Part shown: one piece after another, positions 1 through 15,500 of the stretch
Numbering within the stretch: position 1 is the first letter of the stretch
Layout of the letters: every line of letters begins with the position of its first letter
Assembly (NCBI GenBank): GCA_028023455.1
Contig: JAQFVV010006221.1
Coordinates: forward strand, 7,855,011-7,919,010
DNA: 64,000 nt
Origin: Epiperipatus broadwayi
Lineage: Eukaryota > Onychophora > Udeonychophora > Euonychophora > Peripatidae
Reading direction: 5' to 3'
Translations under genes and position numbers: made by a program
Notes under the pieces: model-generated
The model's input: the letters and a program-made list of their open reading frames with translations, nothing else
Database searches by the model: none
What the model was told of the DNA's origin: nothing

Positions 1-71
1 ACCATATCTAACCACCACCCATGACCACATCTAGCCATTGCCATACCTAACCACCACCATCACTAATTCCC

Positions 72-1655
72 ACATTCAGTGTAACCACCACCATCACTAA
101 CCTATTCCACCCTTAACCACCATTATTATTTCACCACCACCATGCCTAATGATGACCCAACATCATACCTAACCACCACCCATAACTATCACCATCCCTA
201 ACCACCACCATCCCTAACCACTACCATGCCTAACCACCAGGATCCCTAAACACAACCATACCTCCATCCCTCCCTACCCACCCATTCCTAACCACCACCA
301 TACCTCCCTCCCTCCCACCCTTCCCACCCACCCATGGACCACCATACCTAACCACCACCAAATTTAATCACCAGCATACCTTACCACCAACAAACCTAAC
401 CACCACCATACCTAACAGCCTCCACACCACTACCTCCCACCATCTCTTACCACCACTACCACTAACCCCCAACATCCCTAACCACCACCATACCTAACCA
501 TCACCATCCGTGTAACAACCATCATTAACCCCCTCCATCCCTAACCACCACCATATCTAACCACCATACCTAACTACCACCATTTCCATCCACCATACCT
601 AACCACCACCCACCACCATACCTAATAACCACCATCACTAACTCCCACTTTCCATGCAACCACCACCATCAGTAACGTTTTCCATCCCTAACCACCATTA
701 TTATTCTTCACCATGACCATCACCCCTGAGCATGACCCAACATCACACATAACCACCACCAATAACGAACACCATCCCTAACCGCATCCATCCCTAACCA
801 CCATCCCTAACCACCAGGATCCATAACCACAACCATACCTCCATCCTTCCCTACCCACCCATTCCTAACCACCACCATACCTCCCTCCCTCCCACCCACC
901 CATCAACCACCATACCTAACCACCACCAAACCTAACCACCATCATACATTACCACCACAAAACCTAACCACCATGATACCTAACCATCACCCCATCACCA
1001 CCTCCCACCATCCCTAACCACTACTACCACTCACCCCTACCATCCCTAATCACCACCATCCCTAACCACCACCATACCAAACAACCACCATCCATGTATC
1101 CACCACCATCCCTATCCACCATCACTTTCTTCACCACTGCAGTCCCTAACCACCACTATCTCTAACCTCCATTTCTAACCACCATCTCTAACCACCACCA
1201 CACCTAGCCATTGCCATCCCTAACCACTACCATCCCTAACCACAAGGATCCATAACCACAACCATACTTCCATCCCGCCCTACCCACCCATTCCTAACCA
1301 CCACCAAACCTCTCCCTCTCCCAGTCTTCCCACCCACCCATCAACCACCATATCTAACCACCACCAAGCCTAACCACCATCATACATTACCACCACAAAA
1401 CCTAACCTCCATGATACCTAACCATTGTCCCATCACCACCTCCCACCTTCCCTAACCACCACAACCACTAACCCCTACCATCCCTAACCACCACCATCCA
1501 AGTATCCACCATCCCTAACCACCATCAGTTTTTTCTCTACCACCAGTCCCTAACCATCACCATCTCTAACCACCATTTCTAACCACCATATCTAACCACC
1601 ACCCATGACCACATCTAGCCATTGCCATACCTAACCACCACCATCACTAATTCCC
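72..1655. repeat. Reference higher-order unit with three blocks A, B and C
   Basis: This is one complete unit used here as the type copy. Each block carries its own version of a GGATCC landmark. Block A has GGATCC at 240 followed by CTAAACACAACC, then an AAATTTAATCACC stretch and a CCGTGTAACAACC end. Block B has GGATCC at 817 followed by ATAACCACAACC, preceded by CTGAGCATGACCC. Block C has CTGCAG at 1137 and CACAAGGATCC at 1246, then ATCAGTTTTTT and CATCTAGCCATTGCC. Blocks A and B each also carry a short (ATT)n run. The landmark spacings of 577, 429 and 583 bp show blocks of about 430-580 bp. Confidence 0.85.
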
Positions 1656-4600
1656 ACATTCAGTGTAACCACCACCATCACTAACCTATTCCACCCTTAA
1701 CCACCATTATTATTATTTCACCACTACCACCACTATGCCTAGTGATGACCCAACATCATACCTAACCACCACCCATAACTATCACCATTCCTAACCACCA
1801 CCATCCCTAACCACTACCATGCCTAACCACCATGATCCCTAAACACAACCATACCTCCATCCCTCCCTACCCACCCATTCCTAACCACCACCATACCTCC
1901 CTCCCTCCCCCACCCACCCATGGACCACCATACCTAACCACCACCAAATTTAATCACCAGCATACCTTACCACCAACAAACCTAACCACCACCATACCTA
2001 ACAGCCTCCACACCACTACCTCCCACCATCTCTAACCACCACTACCACTAACCCCCAACATCCCTAACCACCACCATACCTAACCATCACCATCCGTGTA
2101 ACAACCATCATTAACCCCCACCATCCCTAACCACCACCATATCTAACTACCATACCTAAATACCACCATTTCCATCCACCATACCTAACCACCACCCACC
2201 ACCATACCTAATAACCACCATCACTAACTCCCACTTTCCATGCAACCACCACCATCAGTAACATTTTCCATCCCTAACCACCATTATATTATTATTCACC
2301 ATGACCATCACCCCTGAGCATGACCCAACATCACACCTAACCACCATCAATAATGAACACCATCCCTAACCACATCCATCCCTAACCACTACCATCCCTA
2401 ACCACCAGGATCCATAACCACAACCAAATCTCCATCCTTCCCTACCCACCCATTCCTAACCACCACCATACCTCCCTCCCTCCCACCCACCCATCAACCT
2501 CCATACCTAACCACCATCATACATTACCACCACAAAAACCTAACCACCATGATTCCTAACTATCACCCCATCACCACCTCCCACCATCCCTAACCACTAC
2601 TACCACTCACCCCTACCATCCCTAATCACCACCATACCTAACAACCACCATCCATGTATCCACCACCACCCCTATCCACCATCAGTTTCTTCATCACTGC
2701 AGTCCCTAACCACCACTATCTCTAACCTCCATTTCTAACCACCATCCCTAACCATCACCACACCTAGCCATTGCCATCCCTAACCACTACCATCCCTAAC
2801 CACAAAGATCCATAACCACAACCATACCTCCATCCCTCCCTACCCACCCATTCCTAACCACCACCAAACCTCTCTCCCTCCCACCCTTCCCACCCACCCA
2901 TCAACCACCAAACCTAACCACCATCATACATTACCACCACAAAACCTAACCTCCATGATACCTAATGATTGTCCCATCACCACCTCCCACCTTCCCTAAC
3001 CACCACTACTACTAACCCCTACAATCCCTAACCACCACCATCCAAGTATCCACCAACCCTAACCATCAGTTTTTTCTTTACCACCACAGTCCCTAACCAT
3101 CACAATCTCTAACCATCATTTCTAACCACCATATCTAACCAGCACCCATGACCACATCTAGCCATTGCCATACCTAACCACCGCCATCACTAATTCCCAC
3201 ATTCAGTGTAACCACCACCATCACTAACCTATTCCATTATTATTTCACCTCCACCACCACCATGCCTAACGATGACCCAACATCATACTGAACCACCACA
3301 CGTAACTATCACCATCCCTAACCACCACCATCCCTAACCACTACCATGCCTAACCACCAGGATCAATAAACACAACCATACCTCCATCCCTCCCTACCCA
3401 CCCATTCCTAACCACCACCATACCTCCCTCCCTCCCACCCATTGACCACCAAATTTAATCACCAGCATACCTTACCACCAACAAACCTAACCACCACCAT
3501 ACTTAACCTACACACCACTACCTCCCACAATCTCTAACCACCACTACCACTAACCCCCAACATCCCTAACCACCACCATACCTAAGCATCACCATCCGTG
3601 TAACAACCATCATTAACCATCTCCATCCCTAACCACCACCATAACTAACCACCATCCACCACCATACCTAGTAACCACCATCACTAACTCCCACTTTCCA
3701 TGCAACCACCACCATGAGTAACGTTTTCCATCCCTAACCACCATTAGTATTATTCACCATGACCATCACCCCTGAGCATGACCCAATATCACACCTAACC
3801 ACCACCAATAATGAACACCATCCCTAACCACATCCATCCCTAACCGCTACCATCCCTAACCACCAGGATCCATAACCACAACCATACCTCCATCCCTCCC
3901 TACCCACCTATTCCTAACCACCACCATACCTCCCTCCTTCCCACCCACCCATCAACCACCATACCTAACCACCACCAAACCTAACCACCATCATACATTA
4001 CCACCACAAAACCTAACCACCATGATACCTAACCATCACCCCAACACCACCTTCCACCATCCCTAAACACTACTACCACTCACCCATACCATCCCTAATC
4101 AACACCATCACTTACCCACCACCATACCAAACAACCACCATCCATGTACCCACCACCATCCCTATCCACCATCACTTTCTTCACCACTGCAGCCCCTAAC
4201 CACCACTATCTCTAACCTCCATGTCTAACCACCACAACATCTAGCCATTGCCATCCCTAACCACAACCATCCCTAACCACAAGGATCCACAACCATACCT
4301 CCATCCCTCCCTACCCACCAGTTCCTAACACCAAGCCTCTCCCTCCCACCCTTCCCATCAACCACCATATCTAACCACCACCAAACCTAACCACCATCAT
4401 ACATTACCACCACAAAACCTAACCTCCATGATATTTAACCATTGCCCCATCACCACCTCCCACCTTCCCTAACCACCACTACTACTAACCCCTACCATAC
4501 CTAACCACCACCATCCAAGTATCCACCATCCCTAACCACCATCAGTTTTTTCTCTACCACCACAGTCCCTAACCATCACCATCTCTAACCACCATTTGTC

Positions 4601-6859
4601 ACCACCACCCATGACCACATCTAGCCATTGCCATACCTAACCACCACCATCACTAATTCCCACATTCAGTGTAACCACCACCATCACTAACCTATTCCAC
4701 CCTTAACCACCATTATTATTATTTCACCACCACCCCCACCATGACTAATGATGACCCAACTTCCTACCTAACCACCACCCATAATTATTACCATCCCTAA
4801 CCACCACCATCCCTTACCACTACCATGCCTAACCACCAGGATCCCTAAACACAACCATACCTCCATCCCTCCCCACCCACCTATGGACCACCATACCTAA
4901 CCACCACCAAATTTAATCACCAGCATACCTTACCACCAACAAACCTAACCACCACCATACCTAACAACCTCCACACCACTACCTCCCACCATCTCTACCC
5001 ACAAGTACCACTAACCCCCAACATCTCTAACTACCACCATACCTAACCATCACCATCTGTGTAAGAACCATCATTAACCTCCTCCATCACTAACCACCAC
5101 CATATCTAACCACCATATCTAACTACCACCATTTCCATCCACCATACCTAACCACCACCCATCACCATACCTAATGACCACCATCACTAACTCCTACTTT
5201 CCATGTAACCACCATCAGTAACTTTTTCTATCCCTAAACACCATTATTATTATTATTCACCATGACCACCACCCCTGAGCAACACCCAACATCACACCTA
5301 ACCACAACCAATAACGAACACCATCCCTAACCACTACCATCCCTAACCACAAGGATCCATAACCACAACCATACCTCCATCCCTCCGTACCCACCCATTC
5401 CTAACCACGACCATGCCTCCCTCCCTCCCACTATTCCCACCCACCCATCAACCACCATACCTAACCACCATCATACATTACCACCACAAAACCTAACCAC
5501 CATGATACATAACTATCACACCATCACCACCTCTCACCATCCCTAACCACTATTACCACTCACCCCTACCATCCCTAATCACCACCATACATAACCGCCA
5601 CCATCTATGTATCCACCACCATCCCTAACCACCATCGGTTTCTTCTCTACCATCACAGTCCCTAACCACCACTATCTCTAACCTCCATTTCAACCCTCCT
5701 ACCATCCCTAACCACCAGGATCATTAACCACAACCATAGCTCCATCCCTCCTTACCCACCCATTCCTAACCACCACCAATCCTCTCCTTACCACCCTTCC
5801 CACGCACCCATCAACCACCATATCTGACCACTACCAAACCTAACCTCCATCATACATTACCACCACAGAATCTAACCACCTTGATACCAAACCATCTCCC
5901 CATCACCACCTCTCACCTTCCCTAACCACCACTACCACTAACCCCTACCATCCCTAACCACCATCAGTTTTTTCTCCCCCACCACAGTCCCTAACCATCA
6001 CCATCTCTAACCACCAAATCTAACCACCACCATATCTAACCACCTACCATGACCACATTTAGCCATTGCCATACCTAACCACCACCATCACTAATTCCCA
6101 CTTTCAGTGTAACCACCCATCACTAACCTATTCCACCCTTAACCACCATTATTATTATTTCACCACCACCATGCCTAATGATGACCCAACATCATACCTA
6201 ACCACCTCCCCTGACTAACCATCGCTAAACACCACCATTCCTAACCACTACCATGCCTAACCACCAGGATCCCTAACCCCAACCATACCTCCATTTCTCC
6301 TTACCCACCAATTCCTAACCACCACCATACCTGCCTCTCTCCCGTCCCAGCCATCCATGGACCACCATACCTCAGCACCACCAAATTTAATCAACAGCAT
6401 TCCTTACCACCAACAAACTTAACCACCACCATACATAACCTCCACACCACTACCTCCCACCATCTCTAACCACCACTACCACTAACCCCCAACATCCCTA
6501 ACCACCACCATACCTAACCATCACCATCCATGTAACAACCATCATTAACCCCGTCCATCCCTAACCACCACCATATCTAACTTCCATATCTAACTACCAC
6601 CATTTCCATCCACCATACCTAACCACCACCCACCAGCATAGCTAATGACCACCATCCCTAACTCCCACTTTCTATGTAACCACCACCATCAGTAACTTTT
6701 TCCATCTCTAACCACCATTACTATTATTATACACCATGACCTCCATCCCTGAGCATAACCCAACATCACACCTAACCACCACTAATAAAGAACACCATCC
6801 CTAACCACTACCATCGCTAACCACCAGGATCCATAACAATACCTCCATCCCTCCCTACC

Positions 6860-7190
6860 CACCCTCACCACATACCTACCCACCACCAACCCCAACACCA
6901 CATACATTACCACCCAAACCTACCCCAGATACCAAACCACCCCACACCACCCCCCCTTCCCTAACACCCTACCACTAAACCCTACCACCCTAACCACCAT
7001 ACCAACCCCACTTCCTAACCCCACGTTTTTCTCCCCCACCCTAACCAACCTAACCACCTACTACCCCCCAACCACACTAGCCTGTCATACCTAACCCACC
7101 TCCCTTCTAACCCCACCACAATAACCTATTCCACCCTTCCCCTATATTTCCCCCTTCCCACCGCCTAATGATGACCCCACCCCTCTACTC
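6860..7190. repeat. Deletion-rich patch of the satellite
   Basis: The order of satellite words is kept (ATACATTACC, then ACCATCAG-like, CTAGCC, AACCTATTCCACCC, GATGACCC) but many bases are missing between them and runs of C are expanded. About 330 bp stand for a much longer stretch in the other units, and the CATTCAGTGT landmark is gone. This looks like a poorly resolved consensus or a locally decayed unit. I cannot tell which from sequence alone. Confidence 0.7.
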
Positions 7191-9599
7191 ACCATCCCTA
7201 ACCACCACCATCCCTAACCAGTACCATGCCTAACCTCCAGGATCCCAAACTTCAACCATACCTCCATTTCACCCTGCCCACCCATTCCTAACCACCACCA
7301 TACCTCCCTCCCTTCACCCCTCCCACCCACCCATCAACCACCACACCTAACCACCACCAAACCTAACCACCATCATACATTACCACCACCAAATCTAACC
7401 ACCATGATACCTAACCATCTCCCCATCACCACCACCTCCCACCATCCCTAACCACCACTACCACTAACCCCTACCATCCCTAACCACCACCATACCTAAC
7501 AACCACCATCCATGTATTCACCACCATCCCAATCCACCATCAGTTTCTTCACCACTGCAGTCCCTAACCACCACTATCTCTAACCTATTTTCAACAACCA
7601 TCCCTAACCACCACCACACCTAGCCATTGCCATCCCTAACCACCCCCCAAGGATCCATAACCACAACCATACATCCATCCCTCACTACCCACCCAATCCT
7701 AACCACCACCAAACCTCCCTCCCTCCCACCCACCCCCAACCACCATATCTAACCACCACCAAACCTAACCACCATCATACATTACCACCACAAAACCTAA
7801 CTTCCATGATACCTACCCATTGTCCCATCACCACCTCCCACCTTCCCTAACCACCACTACCACTAACCCCTACCATGCCTAACCACCACCATACCAACCA
7901 CCACCATCCAAGTATCCACCATCCCTAACCACCATCAGTTTTTTCTCTACCACCAGTCCCTAACCATCACCATCTCTAACCACCACCATATCTAACCACC
8001 ACCCATGACCACATCTAGCCATTGCCATACCTAACCACCACCATCACTAATTCCCACATTCAGTGTAACCACCACCATCACTAACCTATTCCACTCTTAA
8101 CCACCATTATTATTTCACTACCACCACCACTATGCCTAACGATGACCCAACATCATACCTAACCACCAGCCATAACTATCACCATCCCTAACCAGCACCA
8201 TCCCTAACCACTACCATGCCTAACCACCAGGATCCCTAAACACAACCATACCTCCATCCCTCCCTACCAACCCATTGCTAACCACCACCATACCTCCCAC
8301 CCACCCACCCATGGACCACCATACCTAACCACCACCAAATTTAATCACCAGCATACCTTACCACCAACAAACCTAACCACCACCATACCTAACAACCTCC
8401 ACACCACTACCTCCCACCATCTCTAACCACCACTACCACTAACCCGCAACATCCCTAACCACCACCATACCTAACCATCACCATCCGTGTAACAACCATC
8501 ATTAACCCCCACCATCCCTAACCACCACCATACCTAAATACCACCATTTCCGTCCACCATACCTAACCACCACCCAGCATAATTATCCTAATCACTAACT
8601 CCCATTTTCCATGTAACCACCACCATCAGTAACTTTTTCCATCACTAACCACCATTATTATTATTATTCACCATGACCTTCACGCCTGAGCATGACCAAA
8701 CGTCACACCTAACCACCCCCAATAACGCACACCATCCCTAACCACATCCATCCCTAACCAGCAAAATCCATAACCACAAAAATACCTCCATCCCTTCCTA
8801 CCCACCCATTCCTAACCACCGCCATACCTCCCTCCCTCCCACCCATCACCCATCAACCACCCCAATCCTAACCACCATCATACATTACCACCACAAAACC
8901 TAACCACCATGAAACCTAACCATCACCCCACCCCCCTCCCACCATCCCTAACCACTACTACCACTCACCCCTACCATCCCTAATCACCACCATCCCTAAC
9001 CACCACCATACCTAACAACCACCATCCATGTATCCACCACCATCCCTATCCACCATCAGTTTCTTCATCACTGCAGTCCCTAACCACCACTATCTCTAAC
9101 CTCCATTTCTAACCACCATCCCTAACCATCACCACACCTAGCCATTGCCATCCCTAACCACTACCATCCCTAACCACAAGGATCCATAACCACAACCATA
9201 CCTCCATCCCTCCCTACCCACCCATTCCTAACCACCACCAAACCTCTCTCCCTCCCACCCTTCCCACCCACCCATCAACCACCCTATCTAACCACCATCA
9301 TACATTACCACCACAAAACCTAACCTCCATGATACCTAACCATTGCCCCATCACAACCTCCCACCTTCCCTAACCACCACTACCACTAACCCCTACCATC
9401 CCTAACCACCACCATCCAATTATCCACCATCCCTAACCACCATCAGTTTTTTCTCTATTACCACAGTCCCTAACCATCACCATCTCTAACCACCATTTCT
9501 AACCACCACCATATCTAACCACCATCCATGACCACATCTAGCCATTGCCATACCTAACCACCACCATCACTAATTCCCACTTTCAGTGTAACCACCACC

Positions 9600-12500
9600 A
9601 TCACTAACCTATTCCACCCTTAACCACCATTATTATTATTTCACCACCATGCCTAATGATGACCCAACATCATACCTAACCACCACCCATAACTATCACC
9701 ATTCCTAACCACCACCATCCCTAACCACTCCCATGCCTAACCACCAGGATCCCTAAACACAACCATACGTCCATCCCTCCCTACCCACCAATTCCTAACC
9801 ACCACCATAACTCCCTCCCACCCACCCATGGACCACCATACCTAACCACCACCAAATTTAATCACCAGCATACCTTACCACCAACAAACCTAACCACCAC
9901 CATACCTAACAGCCTCCACACCACTACCTCCCACCATCTCTTACCACCACTACTACTGACCCCCAACATCCCTAACCACGACCATACCTAACCATCACCA
10001 TCCGTGTAACAACCATCATTAACCCTCACCATCCCTAACCACCACCATATCTAACCACCATACCTAAATACCACCATTTCCATCCACCATACCTAACCAC
10101 CACCCACCAGCATACCTAATAACCACCATCACTACCTCCCACTTTCCATGCAACCACCACCATCAGTAACGTTTTCCATGTTTAACCACCATTATTATTA
10201 TTATTCCCCATGACCATCACCCCTGAGCATGAACCAACATCACACCTAACCACCACCAATAACGAACACCATCCCTAATCACATCCATCCCTAAACACTA
10301 CCATCCCTAACAACCAGGATCCATAACCACAACCAAACCTCCATCCCTCCCTACCAACCCATTCCTAACCACCACCATACCTCCCTCCCTCCCACCCTTC
10401 CCACCCACCCATCAACCTCCATACCTAACCACCACAAAACCTAACCACCATGATACCTAACCATCACCCCATCACCACCTCCCACCATCCCTAAGCACTA
10501 CTATCACTCACCCCTACCATCCCTAACCACCACCATACCTAACAACCACTATCCAGGTATCACCACCATCCCTATCCACCATCAGCTTCTTCATCACTGC
10601 AGTCCCTAACCACCACTATCTCTAACCTCCATTTCCAACCACCATCCCTAACCAACACCACACCTAGCCATTGCCATCCCTAACCACTACCATCCCTAAC
10701 CACAAGGATCCATAACCACAACCATACCTCCATCCCTCCCTACCCACCCATTCCTAACCACCACCAAACCTCTCTCCCTCCCACCCATCAACCACCATAT
10801 CTAACCACCACCAAACCTAACCACCATCATACATTACCACCACAAAACCTAACCTCCATGATACCTAACCATTGTCCCATCACCACCTCCCACCTTCCCT
10901 AACCACCACTACCACTAACCCCTACCATCCCTAACCACCACCATCAAAGTATCCACCATCCCTAACCACCATCAGTTTTTTCTCTACCACCACAGTCCCT
11001 AACCATCACCATATCTAACCACCATTTCTAACCAACACCATATCTAACCACCACCCATGACCACATCTAGCCATTGCGATACCTAACCACCACCATCACT
11101 AATTCCCACATTCAGTGTAACCACCACCATCACTAACCTATTCCACCCTTAACCACCATTATTATTATTTCACCACCACCACCACCACCATGCCTAATGA
11201 TGACCCAACATCATACCGAACCACCACCCATAACTATCACCATCCCTAACCACCACCATCCCTAACCACTACCATGCCTAACCACCAGGATCCCTAAACA
11301 ACCATACCTCCATCCCTCCCTACCCACCCATTCCTAACCACCACCATACCTCCCTCCCTCCCACCCTTCCCACCCACCCATTGACCACCATACCTAACCA
11401 CCACCAAATTTAATCACCAGCATACCTTACCACCAACAAACCTAACCACCACCATACCTAACAACCTACACCCCACTACCTCCCACAATCTCTAACCACC
11501 ACTACCACTAACCTCCAACATGCCTAACCACCCCTATACCTAACCATCACCATCCGTGTAACAACCATCATTATCCCCCTCCATCCCTAACCACCACCAT
11601 ATCTAACCACCATACCTAACTACCACCATTTCCATCCACCATACCTAACCACCACCCACCACCATACCTAATAACCACCATCACTAACTCCCACTTTCCA
11701 TGCAACCACCACCATCAGTAACGTTTTCCATCCCTAACCACCATTATTATTCTTCACCATGACCATCACCCCTGAGCATGACCCAACATCACACATAACC
11801 ACCACCAATAACGAACACCATCCCTAACCACATCCATCCCTAACCGCTACCAACCCCTAACCACCAGGATCCATAACCACAACCATACCTCCATCCTTCC
11901 CTACACACCCATTCCTAACCACCACCATACCTCCCTACTTCCCACCCACCCATCAACCACCATACCAAACCACCACCAAACCTAACCACCATCATACATT
12001 ACCACCACAAAACCTAACCACCATGATACCTAACCATCACCCCATCACCACCTTCCACCATCCCTAACCACTACTACCACTCACCCATACCATCCCTAAT
12101 CACCACCATCCCTAACCACCACCATACCAAACAACCACCATCCATGTATCCACCACCATCCCTATCCACCATCACTTTCTTCACCACTGCAGTCCCTTAC
12201 CACCACTATCTCTAACCTCCATTTCTAACCACCATCTCTAACCACCACCACACCTAGCCATTGCCATCCCTAACCACTACCATCCCTAACCACAAGGATC
12301 CATAACCACAACCATACTTCCATCCCGCCCTACCCACCCATTCCTAACCACCACCAAACCTCTCTCCCTCCCAGTCTTCCCACCCACCCATCAACCACCA
12401 TATCTAACCACCACCAAGCCTAACCACCATCATACATTACCACCACAAAACCTAACATCCATGATACCTAACCATTGCCCCATCACCACCTACCACCTTC

Positions 12501-15500
12501 CCTAACCACCACTACCACTAACCCCTACCATCCCTAACCACCACCATCCAAGTATCCACCATCCCTAACCACCATCAGTTTTTTCTCTACCACCAGTCCC
12601 TAACCATCACCATCTCTAACCACCATTTCTAACCACCACCATATCTAACCACCACCCATGACCACATCTAGCCATTGCCATACCTAACCACCACCATCAC
12701 TAATTCCCACATTCAGTGTAACCACCACCATCACTAACCTATTCCACCCTTTAACCACCATTATTATTATTTCACCACCATGCCTAACGATGACCCAACA
12801 TCATACCTAACCACCACCCATAACTATCACCATTCCTAACCACCACCATCCCTAACCACTCCCATGCCTAACCACCAGGATCCCTAAACACAACCATACG
12901 TCCATCCCTCCCTACCCACCAATTCCTAACCACCACCATAACTCCCTCCCACCCACCCTTCCCACCCACCCATGGACCACCATACCTAACCACCACCAAA
13001 TTTAATCACCAGCATACCTTACCAACAAACCTAACCACCACCATACCTAACAGCCTCCACACTACTACCTCCCACCATCTCTTACCACCACTACTACTGA
13101 CCCCCAACATCCCTAACCACGACCATACCTAACCATCACCATCCGTGTAACAACCATCATTAACCCCCACCATCCCTAACCACCACCATATCTTACCACC
13201 ATACCTAAATACCACCATTTCCATCCACCATACCTAACCACCACCCACCAGCATACCTAATAACCACCATCACTACCTCCCACTTTCCATGCAACCACCA
13301 CCATCAGTAACGTTTTCCATGTTTAACCACCATTATTATTATTCCCCATGACCATCACCCCTGAGCATGAACCAACATCACACCTAACCGCCACCAATAA
13401 CGAACACCATCCCTAACCACATCCATCCCTAACCACTACCATCCCTAACAACCAGGATCCATAACCACAACCAAACCTCCATCCCTCCCTACCAACCCAT
13501 TCCTAACCACCACCATACCTCCCTCCCTCCCACCCTTCCCACCCACCCATCAACCTCCATACCTAACCACCACAAAACCTAACCACCATGATACCTAACC
13601 ATCACCCCATCACCACCTCCCACCATCCCTAACCACTACTATCACTCACCCCTACCATCCCTAACCACCACCATACCTAACAACCACTATCCAGGTATCA
13701 CCACCATCCCTATCCACCATCAGCTTCTTCATCACTGCAGTCCCTAACCACCACTATCTCTAACCTCCATTTCCAACCACCATCCCTAACCAACACCACA
13801 CCTAGCCATTGCCATCCCTAACCACTACCATCCCTAACCACAAGGATCCATAACCACAACCATACCTCCATCCCTCCCTACCCACCCATTCCTAACCACC
13901 ACCAAACCTCTCTCCCTCCCAGTCTTCCCACCCACCCATCAACCACCATATCTAACCACCATCATACATTACCACCACAAAACCTAACCTCCATGATACC
14001 TAACCATTGTCCCATCACCACCTCCCACCTTCCCTAACCACCACTACCACTAACCCCTACCATCCCTAACCACCACCATCCAAGTATCCACCATCCCTAA
14101 CCACCATCAGTTTTTTCTCTACCACCAGTCCCTAACCATCACCATATCTAACCACCATTTCTAACCAACACCATATCTAACCACCACCCATGACCACATC
14201 TAGCCATTGCGATACCTAACCACCACCATCACTAATTCCCACATTCAGTGTACCCACCACCATCACTAACCTATTCCACCCTTAACCACCATTATTATTT
14301 CACCACCACCCATGCCTAATGATGACCCAACATTATACCGAACCACCACCCATAACTATCACCATCCCTAACCACTACCATGCCTAACCACCAGGATCCC
14401 TAAACAACCATACCTCCATCCCTCCCTACCCACCCATTCCTAACCACCACCATACCTCCCTCCCACCCTTCCCACCCACCCATTGACCACCATACCTAAC
14501 CACCACCAAATTTAATCACCAGCATACCTTACCACCAACAAACCTAACCACCACCATACCTAACAACCTACACACCACTACCTCCCACAATCTCTAACCA
14601 CCACTACCACTAACCTCCAACATGCCTAACCACCCCTATACCTAACCATCACCATCCGTGTAACAACCATCATTATCCCCCTCCATCCCTAACCACCACC
14701 ATATCTAACCACCATACCTAACTACCACCATTTCCATCCACCATACCTAACCACCACCCACCACCATACCTAATAACCACCATCACTAACTCCCACTTTC
14801 CATGCAACCACCACCATCAGTAACGTTTTCCATCCCTAACCACCATTATTCTTCACCATGACCATCACCCCTGAGCATGACCCAACATCACACATAACCA
14901 CCACCAATAACGAACACCATCCCTAACCACATCCATCCCTAACCGCTACCATCCCTAACCACCAGGATCCATAACCACAACCATACCTCCATCCTTCCCT
15001 ACACACCCATTCCTAACCACCACCATACCTCCCTCCTTCCCACCCACCCATCAACCACCATACCTAACCACCACCAAACCTAACCACCATCATACATTAC
15101 CACCACAAAACCTAACCACCATGATACCTAACCATCACCCCATCACCACCTTCCACCATCCCTAACCACTACTACCACTCACCCATACCATCCCTAATCA
15201 CCACCATCCCTAACCACCACCATACCAAACAACCACCATCCATGTATCCACCACCATCCCTATCCACCATCACTTTCTTCACCACTGCAGTCCCTAACCA
15301 CCACTATCTCTAACCTCCATTTCTAACCACCATCTCTAACCACCACCACACCTAGCCATTGCCATCCCTAACCACTACCATCCCTAACCACAAGGATCCA
15401 TAACCACAACCATACTTCCATCCCGCCCTACCCACCCATTCCTAACCACAACCAAACCTCTCCCTCCGTAGCTTCCCACCCACCCATCAACCACCATATC

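Noticed and set aside
1832-2035. 67-codon Pro/His/Thr-rich open frame in the satellite
   Set aside because: It is a low-complexity translation of the 16-bp repeat where TAA happens to be out of frame. Equivalent frames in other units are closed.
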